Shown here piece after piece: positions 18,417-29,390 of a stretch of 31,207 nucleotides of DNA. How positions within the stretch are numbered: the first letter of the stretch is position 1; every line of letters starts with the position of its first letter. Origin of the DNA: Chara braunii (Eukaryota > Streptophyta > Charophyceae > Charales > Characeae); contig BFEA01000553.1 in the NCBI GenBank assembly GCA_003427395.1, forward strand, positions 90,169 through 121,375, read 5' to 3'. The notes under the pieces are model-generated. The model ran no database searches. It was not told the origin of the DNA and was given only the letters and a program-made list of their open reading frames with translations. The position numbers and the translations under genes are program-made.

Positions 18417-18756
18417 CTGTCGACCGGTAGAAGGGGGTCTGTCGGCACGCCGACTGAACCCAATGTCTCGCGCCGCGTCTGTCACCCACGGGAGGGTTGG
18501 TCGGGGCTCCTGTAACCTGCCACAACTCGTCAGTCACATCCACGTAAATAAAGACTGAAACCAACTGAAGACACAACCACGAGTCTCTCCTATCACGCCG
18601 TCTGCGATAAATAAAAAGATTGTTTTCATTTCGTCCAAAATAATACCCGTGGAAGGGCTAGTTCTGGGCCCCTGTCTGAGATCTGAGATCCTTTCGGCTG
18701 TTGGAAAAGACGACGCCTTGGTTCACTCCGGTGCGCATCCGGCCGTGTCCTTAGTC

Positions 18757-19292
18757 TGGTTTGGTCTATTCTGGTCTGGTCTGGTTTGGTCTGATCACGT
18801 CTGTTCTGGACTAGTCTGATCTGGTTTGGATACGGTCTCATCTGATCTGGTCTGAGTCCGCCCGGTGTGGTCTGATCTCGTCTGATCCGGGTTTGCTCTG
18901 ATATGGTCTGATCTGGTCCGATTTTGGTATGATCTTGTCTGATTTGGGCCGACCCGGTCTGATACGGCTTGGTCGGGTCTGATCTGGTTTGTTGTGATGC
19001 TGTCTTGTCTGGTCTGAACTGGCCTGATACGGTACAATCGGGTCCGATCTGGTCCTGTCTGGCCTGTTCGGGTCCCGTCTGGTCTGTTTTGTTCCGGCCT
19101 TGGTCTGTTCTGTTCCGCTTCGGGCCGGTATGTTCTGATCTGGCTTGGTATGCTCTGTCTGTTCTTGTAGGATCTCGTTTAGTTTGATCTTGCCGGGTCT
19201 GTTCCGGTCTGACCTGGTGTAGTCCGGTCTGATCCGGTCTGATATGTTGCAGTCCAGTCTCGTTTAGGTCGACTTGGTCTGGTCTGATTCCT
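18757..19292 (-). repeat. Pentamer-phased tandem repeat, second copy
   Basis: Reverse-complement counterpart of 9733-10262 (GGTCTGATCTGGTCTGATCC style on the plus strand). Point differences between the copies are spread along the length, so both drifted after the LTRs were made. Confidence 0.85.
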
Positions 19293-19919
19293 CCCTTCGC
19301 CAAGTCATCCAAGCTCACCCCTTTTGGTTGTGGTATCGCAGGCTGACAATGCTAATCTCGTGAGTCATTTATCTCCCCTCGCCGAATCTTCTAGGTTCGT
19401 TCCCCTCGGCTGTGTTGTCGCAGGTAAGGAGGAGTGGGAATCTCATCGCTCCTTTCATGCTCGACGATCCATTCAGTTGTCTTGAAAGAGTAATAGTTAC
19501 TTCCGCCATTTACCGCCCTTGATCGTATCTCTTCACTTTAGCTTTCAGAGCACCAGGCGGTAATCGAACCGCGTTCGCACTTGTTGGCATGGGAACGTCC
19601 TATCTGTAGTCGGGATCTCTCTCCCTCCCCCTCTCTCTCTTTCCCGCGTGCGTCCCTCGTCCGTAGCCAGCGCTGACTTGCGCTGCTCAGGTCGTGGTCT
19701 GCGTTCCCGCTCGCTGATCACCGCTTTCCCGCGGAAACGAACCTCAGTATCCAAGAAGCATCATGCACACGAAACCAGTTAGCCACGAGTTCCACCAAAT
19801 AAGAACGCAACTTTTGCTCATAAGTAACAACGTTAGCATAGTCTCATCATCATCCCAAGGAACCAATGTCGGAATCGTATCTGGCGCTCAGCGCTCGGAA
19901 TGCAGGTGGAAGATCATAT

Positions 19920-21460
<1,541 letters not shown>

Positions 21461-22578
21461 TGCTTGATTCTCCCTTCATGCCTGTTCGTGCGTGATGTGC
21501 GTACACCGCTCCCTCATACGTGTCCGTGCCCCCTTGATGCACCATGTACCTGTTCGCAGGCACGTACGCCCACCACACCCCGTGCTTCCCCCAGCTAGCC
21601 CCCTGTGGCTAGCTTAGTGCGCCAGTTCCCAGCGCGCCCTGTCTCGTGCGCCACTCGGGAAAAAGTCCCCGTGCGTTTCTGAGCCAGCCCACCTCATGTG
21701 CCAGCCCGTGCACGGCTCCGTGCGCCAGTCAGCCTCCCCCGAGAATGAGCCCTCTTGGGCTTATAAAGTTTGCTGGTCCCACGGTACCAGCTCCTAGCAG
21801 CCAGCTCTCACCCGCCGTCGGCCGATCCGTGTCGGGAACTTTGCACCGCCGTGGTACCGAGCCTATGCCCGAGCCTGTTTGGGCCCCGGAAAGGTCTTTG
21901 TCGAGGAAAGCCTTTTTGTCGGGAACCGGGCCTTTTGCAGCATCCCGGTACCGGACCTATTTCCGAACCTGCCCTGGCCTATCTCGGCCTTGGTGGTCCC
22001 CACTCATAAGTGGTACCAGCCCCCCTTGTGAAAGTCACGCAGGCCCGCCCAAAACTCTAGGCCGGGAGGTCCATTTCCGAGCCCTAGGCCCGCACCCTTC
22101 TCCTCTTAGTGTCGAGGCCCCGCTTAGGCCCGATCCCACCGCTTTTTCACGCAGGCTGTTCTTGAGGATTCGGTTACTCGAGGCAACTTTGGACACCGCC
22201 GCCGCTTAAGACGTCCGTAGCCTCACGATAAACGCCCAACACCTCCGTTCCCTCGACTATTCCGCCGACCTTTAGTATCATTCCGACCTTTCGCGATCAC
22301 GCCCCCTTGTCCGACCCCTCGGCAGTTGTCCGTTGTGGTAGCCTCTTTGCGTTCGTCGGTAGCTTATGTCTTAGGCTCTCTCCGCAAAGATACCTCTGTT
22401 CAACGCTCGAGCCTTGCTCGAACTGAACGTCGTAGCCCGGCCACTTGTTCCGTCAACCTGTCGCGGCATTTTCCCATGGTCGGTGAGCCCTTGCCAGGTA
22501 GAAACCAACAAATGTGAACCTCGTTGTGCGCCCTTGTAAAGGAAGTAAAGGGCGGCGTAGGGCTGGAGCCGCCCGACA

Positions 22579-22582
22579 ACGT
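22579..22582. repeat. Candidate target-site duplication, LTR element (other end)
   Basis: ACGT follows the LTR end CGACA; the same four bases flank the other outer LTR end at 10601-10604. Confidence 0.5.
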
Positions 22583-22600
22583 GCCACAACTTGCTCGGGT

Positions 22601-22724
22601 AGTACTGGTGGTTTAAAAGTTTCAGAATGTACGTGTCAATGAATGCCCCTGTCGCTTTTGTCACACACACCACTTCGTTGTTTGCTCAGTGGTCTTCCAG
22701 TGCCACCCTCTTGTGCTTGTGTGT

Positions 22725-22788
<64 letters not shown>

Positions 22789-23107
22789 TGTGTTCATGTA
22801 AGCACGCCATGCCACAAATATCGCGTTAGGCAGAGCTCCCGCGTTGAGGATGGCACACTATGGAATCTTTGCAGGGATTGCCTGATCTTAGACAATGCAG
22901 GGACAGTCATTGTTTTGGAAAGTGGCTTGTTATACATGTTGTGGATGATAAACCAAGTCATAGGCGCCATATAAGTGTTTTATGGCTTTGGCTATCTATG
23001 AGGCATGAATATCATATACATCTGATAGCATGGTGTATCAATGCCATTGTAGGTGTTAAGTCCAAGGCGACTGTCTAAGGTACTCGTGCGGTTAAACCAC
23101 CAGTACT
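22601..23107. mobile_element. 507-bp TIR element
   Basis: AGTACTGGTGGTTTAAA at 22601 and GGTTAAACCACCAGTACT ending at 23107 are inverted terminal repeats of the family seen at 3.65 and 10.7 kb. The interior has a (GT)n microsatellite at 22719-22787 and no coding frame of note. No transposase is seen, so it is non-autonomous if mobile. The bases outside do not show a convincing duplication. Confidence 0.6.
22719..22787 (+). repeat. (GT)n microsatellite
   Basis: Nearly pure GT dinucleotides with one TAT interruption. The Val/Cys-rich frames it produces are meaningless. Confidence 0.95.
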
Positions 23108-23235
23108 TGGCGCAGCTATAGGGCGCAAAAAAAAAAAAGGACAAACATTTCTAGTCGGATGAATTTGGCTGCTCCTATAGTGGCCCGTACGTTTCCTAAA
23201 GTCGCGGCTTGTTCACAGACGCGACCTTAGGCAGT

Positions 23236-23702
23236 ACTGGTGTTTTAAGACCAATACAAGCCATACATCGGTTGTGGGCCCCGTTCGGAGGTCGAAACGT
23301 GATGCCGGGCAAGATATATTTCAATGGCTCGCTGGCTCCAACTTGGCTAGGGCCGTGTGCTAGCGGTTTAAACCATTAGTACCTTTCCCCGCTTGAAAAA
23401 CAAATACACGACGGTTAACATGGGCAACTTCGGGACCAGGCCGTTGTTAATAAATTTCACTAGCGGTTTAAACCACCAATACCTTTCAATAGGGGTTTAA
23501 ACCACCAATACCTTTCCCCACTTTAAAAACACATACTCGCCCCACTTGAAAACCAAATACACGGCAGTTAACATGGGCAACTTTCGGGGCCGTGGCGCCG
23601 TTGATAAATTTCATTAGTGGCCCGTGACTGAATTTCGGGCCTCCGAAAGTTGTGGTGAACGGGCCACGACCAAAATATGGGGAAGGTACTGGTGGTCTTA
23701 AA
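23236..23702. repeat. Cluster of TIR-family ends and an internal duplication
   Basis: GTACTGGTGTTTTAA (23236), GGTTTAAACCATTAGTACC (23363), GGTTTAAACCACCAATACC (23465 and 23494) and GGTACTGGTGGTCTTAA (23688) are variants of the same end. Two segments, about 23363-23460 and 23494-23617, repeat each other (CCTTTCCCC, ACAAATACACG, GTTAACATGGGCAACTT, TAAATTTCA). Nested or tandem insertions of one family are likely. Confidence 0.6.
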
Positions 23703-23769
23703 TTAGAGGAAAATCTAAATAAATCCGATAGCCAATCATGCATGATTGGATGCGACACTGAGACACCGA

Positions 23770-23855
23770 GAAAAAAGTTGTCAATGTGACAACCCTTTGT
23801 TTGTTGTCCTCTTCTCCCTCTCTAACTACTATTTACCGGGCAGCTCTATTATATA
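23770..23855. mobile_element. Hammerhead-family element, right arm only
   Basis: GTTTGTTGTCCTCTTCTCCC and TTTACCGGGCAGCTCT match the family's right arm. Upstream, where a plus-strand hammerhead should be, the sequence is too diverged to fold. TA-rich sequence (about 23853-23905) links it to the next copy. Confidence 0.6.
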
Positions 23856-23864
23856 CATATATAC

Positions 23865-23901
<37 letters not shown>

Positions 23902-23980
23902 TGTATATCATCAAACAGAGATACCCCGTAAACCGTAGGCAGAGAGGGAGAAGAGGATAACAAACAAGGGGCAATGACAA

Positions 23981-24033
23981 ATTGTTTCCTCGAAGTTTCA
24001 CCGACTCATCAGGAAGTTGGAACCCTGGACAGT
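23981..24033 (-). ncRNA. Hammerhead ribozyme, degenerate (H2)
   Basis: Core CTGATGA and GAAA are present and the cleavage triplet is GTC, the classical one. The closing pair of stem II is lost (G opposite G), stem I has a mismatch at its base, and stem III has one mismatch. Probably weak or inactive. Confidence 0.6.
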
Positions 24034-24415
24034 CCGCAGAATCCCCTAACTAGTGAAACCGTAAGTGATAACCACCTTAACCCTGACTGTGGTTAAGCAT
24101 CAACAACTGCCTGACAACTGATACCTTGAGGTGGGCATCAACCACTGCCCTCAAGGTTCCTATGAGGAAAATCAAAGCAGACTATCACTCACCCACACCC
24201 GATGGAAAACTCTACAGACTGTCCGTTCACACCTAATCACAAACCAACAAAACACCCGCAAAACAAAAAAAGGTTTGTCACAACCAATAAATACACTCCA
24301 GACACACTGTTGGCACTCGAGGCACATCATCGTCGTGTAGTAACAGCCCCAACCACTACCAATCGGGTTAAGGTGGATTATCACTTACAGTGTAATCAGT
24401 TAGGGTATTTTGCAG

Positions 24416-24467
24416 ACTGTTGAGGGTTCAGCCTCCTGATCAGTCAGTGAAACTCCGGAAAAACAGT
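24416..24467 (+). ncRNA. Hammerhead ribozyme, core-mutated (H3)
   Basis: Stem I (GAGG/CCTC), triplet GTT and stem III match the perfect copy. The core reads CTGATCA (G8 changed) and AAAA instead of GAAA (G12 changed), both essential positions, so it should be dead. Confidence 0.65.
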
Positions 24468-24577
24468 TTGTTACAACCCCTCCTCTTCTCCCTCTCTGTC
24501 TACAGTTTACCGGACAACTTTGCTCGACCTGACCAGAGAAAACCGTAGCAGGGTGCCAACAAAGTCGTGGTATATAT

Positions 24578-25070
24578 CGTCAAACAAAGTTGTCTAGTAA
24601 ACCGTGGGCAGAGAGTGAGAAGAGGACAACAAACGAGGGGTTGTAACAAACTATTTTATAGCAGTTTCACCGGCCCATCAGGAGGTTGAACCCTCAACAG
24701 TCTGCAGAATACCCGAACTGATTACACTGTAGGTGATAATCCACCTTAACCTAGTTTGTGGTTAAGCATCAACAACTGCCCGACAACAAATATCTTGAGG
24801 TGGGCATCAACCATCGCCCTCAAGGTACCTGTGTCGAAAATCAAAACAGACTATCACTAACCCATACCAGATGAAAAACTCTACAAATGTCGTTTCATTC
24901 CCCATCACAAGCTAGCAAAACACCCACAAAACAAAAAAAGGTCTGTCACAACCAAAAATTACACTCCAGATATGCCAATGGCACTAGAGGCACAACATGG
25001 TTGCGTAGTGACAGCCACGACCACTACCGCTTGACCTGACCCGAGAAAACCGTAGAAGGGTGTCACGGTA
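24578..25070. mobile_element. Hammerhead-family element, copy 4 (right arm missing)
   Basis: The left arm, minus-strand hammerhead (24650-24701) and centre match copy 3, including the CCTTGAGG/CCTCAAGG hairpin. The right arm is absent. The spacer at 25031-25075 (TTGACCTGACCCGAGAAAAC) repeats the one after copy 3 (24534-24577), so copies 3 and 4 probably arose by tandem duplication of element plus spacer. Confidence 0.65.
24650..24701 (-). ncRNA. Hammerhead ribozyme, core-mutated (H4)
   Basis: Stem I and the GTT site are kept. The core reads CTGATGG (A9 changed), G12 is A, and stem II has decayed. Inactive by known hammerhead rules. Confidence 0.6.
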
Positions 25071-25147
25071 TATATCGTCAAACGAAGCTTCCCGGTAAAC
25101 CGTAGGCAGAGAGGGAGAAAAGGAGGACAAATGAGGCGTTGTGACAA

Positions 25148-25199
25148 ATTATTTCGTCGGAGTTTCACCGACTCCTCAGGAGGATGAACCCTCAACAGT
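25148..25199 (-). ncRNA. Hammerhead ribozyme, near-intact (H5)
   Basis: Stem I GAGG/CCTC and stem II GTCGG/CCGAC are perfect and GAAA is present. The core reads CTGAGGA; position 7 is the one freely variable core base, so it may still work. Stem III is weakened (one mismatch and one G-T pair). Triplet GTT. Confidence 0.7.
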
Positions 25200-25386
25200 G
25201 TGCAAAATCCCCTAATTGATTATACTGTAAGTAATAATCCACCTTAACCCTGGTTGTGGCTAAGCATCAACAACTGCTCAATGTCCACCCCGAATTATCG
25301 GCACTTGGGTAGTTGGTGATGCTTAACCACAACAGGGGTTAAGGTGGATGATCACCTACAATGTAATCAGTTACGGGACTCTGTAG

Positions 25387-25438
25387 ACTGTTCAGGGTTC
25401 AGCCTCCTGATGAGTCGGTGAAACTCCGACGAAACAAA
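25387..25438 (+). ncRNA. Hammerhead ribozyme, intact core (H6)
   Basis: CTGATGA, stem II GTCGG/CCGAC with loop TGAAACT, and GAAA are all as in the perfect copy. Stem I has a C-C mismatch at the cleavage-proximal pair (CAGG/CCTC). Stem III keeps three pairs. Triplet GTT, cutting after 25392. Activity is plausible but reduced. Confidence 0.75.
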
Positions 25439-25738
25439 TTGTCACAACCCCTCGTTTGTTGTTCTCTTCTCCCTCTCTGCCTTACCCTGCAGTTCCGTTT
25501 GACAATATATAAATACATACATGGAAGCCGACGTTCGGGAGGGGCCGAACGACCGAATCAGACGCTCGAACGTTCACGCCCCCCTGTAGATATTATAAAA
25601 TGTAAATTGAGCAGCATTTGCCTCAGCGTTCCATCCAAATTCGTTACCAAATTCGAGATAAAAATAAAATACGGAAAACAAATAGTAATAATGAAAATAA
25701 GAAAAACTTTTAAAACGTGAAAAGAAAAAAAAAAATCA

Positions 25739-26090
25739 GTGCGTGAGCGGAAACGTTTTAAACACCGCCATCTTTGGCGATTTTTTTTTTTTTTTTGGCT
25801 TATTCAAATGCTCTGAATATTTATAGATGTGTATCTCACATTATTGAAAAGTCATACAAAAAGATTAAGAAAATAATAAATTTGTTTAATTCCAAAAATA
25901 AAGTGAAAACAAAAAGTGAGAAGAGAAAAAAAAAAAAAAAAAAAATAGTGAGTGAGCGAACACATTTTAACACTGCCATCTTTGGCGATTTGTTTTTTTT
26001 TTTGGCTAAGAAAAATGCCTTCAAATTTTATAAGAATGTACTTCGCATCATAAAGAACTCCAAAAAAAAAATCAACCAAAAAAAATATTT
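25739..26090 (+). repeat. AT-rich tandem duplication, period about 210 bp
   Basis: GTGCGTGAGCGGAAACG, CGCCATCTTTGGCGATTT and a T-run with TTTGGCT near 25739-25800 recur near 25949-26008, followed by related A-rich sequence. CGCCATCTTTGGCG is a small palindrome in the first unit. Apparent Lys/Phe-rich frames are composition artefacts. Confidence 0.65.
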
Positions 26091-26230
26091 TTTAGGCTCC
26101 GAAATAATTTTTAGCGGTTCCGAACCCCTTCAGGTTCGGACCCTAAACGGGAACCCGAACGCCGAAACGTACAGAGGTCGGCCCGGGGGTCTCTGTACAT
26201 ACTGGCTGGTAACCGTGTATACATATACAT

Positions 26231-26450
26231 CGTCAAACAGAGCTGTCCGGCAAACGATAGGCAAAAAGGGAGACGAGGACAACAAACGAGGGGGTGTGAC
26301 AAACTGTTTTGTCGGAGTTTCACCCTATCATCAGGAGGCTGGACCCTCTCTATATATAGAAACTGTGACGAATCAGTGTGTCACAGCCCCTCGTTTGTAG
26401 TCCTTTTCTCCTTCGTTACCTACAGTTTACTGAGCAGTTCGGTTTACCGA
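26231..26450. mobile_element. Hammerhead-family element, copy 6 (collapsed)
   Basis: The left arm from GTCAAACAGAGCTGTCCGG leads to a degraded minus-strand hammerhead (26303-26354). After a short TA stretch comes the remnant ACTGTGACGAATCAGT (26362-26377), a plus-strand copy that has lost stems I and II. The right arm runs to about 26450. As in copy 1, the centre is gone. Confidence 0.65.
26303..26354 (-). ncRNA. Hammerhead ribozyme, degraded (H7)
   Basis: Stem I and CTGATGA remain. The cleavage site and stem III 5' strand are replaced by TA-rich sequence, stem II does not pair, and G12 is A. Inactive. Confidence 0.55.
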
Positions 26451-27130
26451 TATATTACCTTGATCGGTTTACCTTAGAGCAGATCGGTAAACCGAATTGA
26501 CCGGTATTAGTATTCCGATCAATATTTTCATTTTAAGTGCCTAAATCACAATAGAGCTCGCAATATCAATTCAATTATAAGGCTTACTCAAGAGCTTAGA
26601 TGAGTCTTTTATTTATAAGTTTGATTTTTTATAACCTATACCATAGCAAAGTTGCAGGGTGCCTCGGGCTGCTTAGGCCTAGAGTCCAGTCCAGTTCAGT
26701 CTGTCCGCTCGGGGTATACCCCAACTGCAATCTGTTTTCCCAAGCATTCTTCATTTGCATGTTTTTGGAGTACGTGCGTGTCGAGTCCTTGGTGGTGTTG
26801 TCTCTCTCCCTTCCAGCTCCATCTCTATCTCCACCTTCTTCCTACTCCCTTCCTTCTCCACAGACACATGGGAACTGCCGACAATGCCCACTACATTGGT
26901 ATCGAAGCGGGAATGATCCTTGTTCCCACCCACCCCACAGTGAGACTTTAGCTATTTTTCGGAGCGAAAAAACGGGGAATAGCGAAAAAAGTAGCAGTTC
27001 CCAGAGAGGCACACGTGGCGAAAAAGGAAACGCAGCAGCGCCCAAAGAGGTACACGTGGTGCCAACTTGAAGGCCAAAGCACACGCCGCGCCCCGCTGCC
27101 CCACGCCACCACGCTCCTTGATTATATATC
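26451..27130. other. No gene recognised
   Basis: Opens with short repeats of a GATCGGTTTACC type (26461-26500). The rest has only overlapping frames without domain signal. Confidence 0.4.
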
Positions 27131-27230
27131 ATCAAGATTTGATATCATCAGTGCAGGGTTTGAACCTGGTTAGCTGCTGGCTATCTATGTATGTCACCAG
27201 TGTCTTAACTTTGTGGCCAAACTCTCAGTG
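27130..27230 (-). mobile_element. Possible tRNA-derived SINE head
   Basis: On the minus strand TGGCCACAAAGTTAAG (27204-27219) resembles the A box region of a Leu/Ser-type tRNA, and GGTTCAAACCC (27156-27166) fits the B box consensus. The spacing is long, as in tRNAs with a large variable arm. Stems are poor, so it is a tRNA relic or SINE, not a gene. Confidence 0.4.
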
Positions 27231-27272
27231 TGAGGCACGTTGCTGTTCAACAGTTCCACTTCTCCTTTTGAA

Positions 27273-27387
27273 CCCCCCCCCCCCCCATTCGGCGAGCAGA
27301 GAAGACAAAAACAACACCAAGCCAAAAAAGTTTCGGGGGGGGGTGGTTTTTGCCCCCCCCCCCCCCCCCCTTGTTTTGGGTGTTGTT
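27273..27387. repeat. C-run/G-run foldback
   Basis: C14 at 27273-27286, G9 at 27335-27343 and C18 at 27353-27370 lie within 100 bases. AACAACACC (27310-27318) and GGTGTTGTT (27379-27387) pair around the last two. Pro- or Gly-rich frames here are artefacts. Confidence 0.7.
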
Positions 27388-29390
27388 GCGTGCGGACATG
27401 GCCACCAGTTGTGCCTTGTGGAAGCTTGCTGGGGGACTGCAGATTGAAAACACCCCTGGTTAGTGAAGCAAAAAACGATCATCTAAGTGGCACATTTGGA
27501 AAACTCGTGAAGATTTGAAGACTTGGAATGCAAGCAGAACAAGCTTTTTCACATACAATGGGATTTTTCAAAACTTATGCTACACAAATTATCCACATGA
27601 CAAATTGGAAAGTCCCATGAAGACTCGAAGGAGTCATAAACGGATTCTTATAGTATAAAAAAAAATCGTCAAATGACAAACTTCCGAAAAACTTCAGAGA
27701 GAGAAGATATACAACTTATATGAAAAATAATACTTATGATATCCCTCTTATAAAAGCCCAAATCCAGTTGGCCTCCTTCGTCCTCACCCAAATAGAACGA
27801 CCGATCATTAGAGCCTTTATCTGGACTGAAACTTGCGCCAAATACGACTATAATGACCGGGCATTCTATTCGGGTGAAGACGGTAGTCTTGTGAACAACC
27901 GTAAAGGAAGAGGAAGGGGAAGGAAGGAAACAAGAAGAGCAAGGTGTTGGAAATGAGAGATGAAAAAAGAGAAGAAGTTTGCAATTGGCTTTTTAATACG
28001 ACTTGTAAATTGCACTCCTGTGCGTGAAGTCCACTACCCCGGCCTAGCTGATCTTCAGGAGAACGTGGCGAGTCCCATAGGCCTTTCTGCTGCTGCCACC
28101 GACATTGTCGACAGAGGGGACGCCTTCCATTCTTCTTGGAAGGGTCTGAGCAAGAAGAAGGGGGTGTGGACTCGGAGGAGGGGGAACATGCACCATGGTC
28201 TTGGGTTGAGGGGAGGAGGAGAGGGGGCTTGTGGGTATGGAATGCGAGACAGGAGGAGGAGGGGCTAAAGGATGAAGTAAGCAATGTGTGCAGGGAGGGG
28301 GGATTCCTCCGTCATTGTGCTAGGAGGGGTAGAATGGGGGTAAGGGAAAGCTACAAGAAAAAGGAAGAACACAAGTAGTGATCGGAGGGCAAGGAGTGCA
28401 AGAAGGACACGTCTTGCTAGCTCCAAGCTGGAGTGTCCACCATCGACGATTTTTGTCATGCTTAAAGTCATATTTTCTACAGTTCTGTTGTGATAAGAGT
28501 CACAGTGGTTGCCCTCACCATGGAACAGAAGGCTACTACTAGTAGTGTTGCTGCGACAACGATTATTGCACAACTGATTGTTGTGTCGATGTATAGCGAG
28601 TAGAGTGGTGCTTGCGGTAGCATCGTAGTGGTCGTATCAGACTGACAAAACCTTATGATTTCAAAGGCAAGCAATAGGTTCAGTAGCAGTGCTAGGCGGT
28701 ACAAAGAGAGTATGGTGACCAAAATGACAAAGGGAGGGAGATGGGACGAAATGGATTGGGAGTGCGGAGAGCTTCATGCTTTCAGACTGGCAGCGCATAG
28801 GCATAGGTTAAGCGAGTACCCCACCTTCGCCGTGGGCCTCTCTATGCGCTGCAAGCAGGTCCAGAACCAACTCAGTGTCCATGATAGTCCATGATGCCGC
28901 CTGTGCTTTTGAAATCATTTCACCGAGAACACTGCTCGTCTTCTGTCCACTGTTTATAAAATGGATGCTCTTCCTAATATAGCTCCTTCCTAAAATAGTG
29001 CACTCAATTGCCAATGGTCCTATCGTAATTTCTCAGGCTTTATAGCGCAAACCGATTACCACCACTTTTTAAAAAGATGTGCGCCACGACTAAAAAAACA
29101 AAAAGGAAGGAAAACAAAAGAGAAAAAAAAGGGAAAAAAAAGAATAAAGAAAATAGAAAACTTCCTCTTGCTCCATTTATATACCAGTCTTTATGGCCCA
29201 AGGCGAGTTTATTCTCTGCGCCTTCTATTTGGTGTATGGGGAGACGACCCATATGGTTAAAGGCCCCGATAATGAACCATGAAACCGAACGCCAGTCAAA
29301 AACATTATGTGAGATGAGCGAAAAATATATAGTTGTTCGGACTCGTGGTAGTCTGAAGAGGTTGCAGACCTCTTTTAAATAAAATTCACC
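27388..29390. other. About 2 kb without a recognisable gene
   Basis: Contains the partner of the 1.95-kb dispersed repeat (27848-27884) and A-rich patches (27656-27666, 29090-29160). Open frames are short, overlap on both strands and lack motifs. Confidence 0.45.

Larger units (their letters stand above)
15086..18417 (-). mobile_element. Internal region of a LARD-like LTR retrotransposon
   Basis: About 3.33 kb lies between a tRNA-type primer-binding site (18399-18416) and a polypurine tract (15086-15100), with direct LTRs outside once the inversion is undone. It encodes a gag-like domain, a 15-residue tandem repeat and a hydrophobic tail. I see no protease, reverse transcriptase, RNase H or integrase motif. 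LTRs of 4.16 kb with 3.3 kb inside recall the LARD class (large retrotransposon derivatives) of grasses. It would depend on another element's enzymes. Confidence 0.8.
23908..24533. mobile_element. Hammerhead-bearing inverted-repeat element, copy 3 (full length)
   Basis: The left arm holds a minus-strand hammerhead (23981-24033) and the right arm a plus-strand one (24416-24467). Inside them, GTGATAACCACCTTAACCC and GGGTTAAGGTGGATTATCAC continue the inverted repeat. The centre of about 300 bases has a CCTTGAGG...CCTCAAGG hairpin and AAAACACCCGCAAAAC-type A/C-rich sequence, without coding potential. The ends abut (TA)n on the left and GCTCGACCTGACCAGAGAAA on the right. Confidence 0.7.
25076..25503. 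mobile_element. Hammerhead-bearing inverted-repeat element, copy 5 (compact, 428 bp)
   Basis: This is the cleanest two-ribozyme copy. GTCAAACGAAGCTTCCCGG at the left and CTGCAGTTCCGTTTGAC at the right are the ends. The left arm has a minus-strand hammerhead (25148-25199), the right arm a plus-strand one (25387-25438). The arms continue inward through GATTATACTGTAAGTAATAA and its inverse to GTTAAGCATCAAC-like sequence, leaving a centre of only about 50 bases. TA-rich sequence flanks both ends. Non-coding. Confidence 0.75.

Noticed and set aside
26362-26377. ACTGTGACGAATCAGT as a further hammerhead
   Set aside because: Stems I and II and the CTGATGA core are deleted; only stem III remnants remain.
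23770-26450. CRISPR-like or satellite array
   Set aside because: Repeats alternate in orientation, are hundreds of bases long with TA-rich junctions, and the genome is eukaryotic; they are inverted-repeat elements.
26600-27070. 156-codon open frame, plus strand
   Set aside because: No recognisable motif, overlapped by frames of similar length in other phases; not separable from chance.
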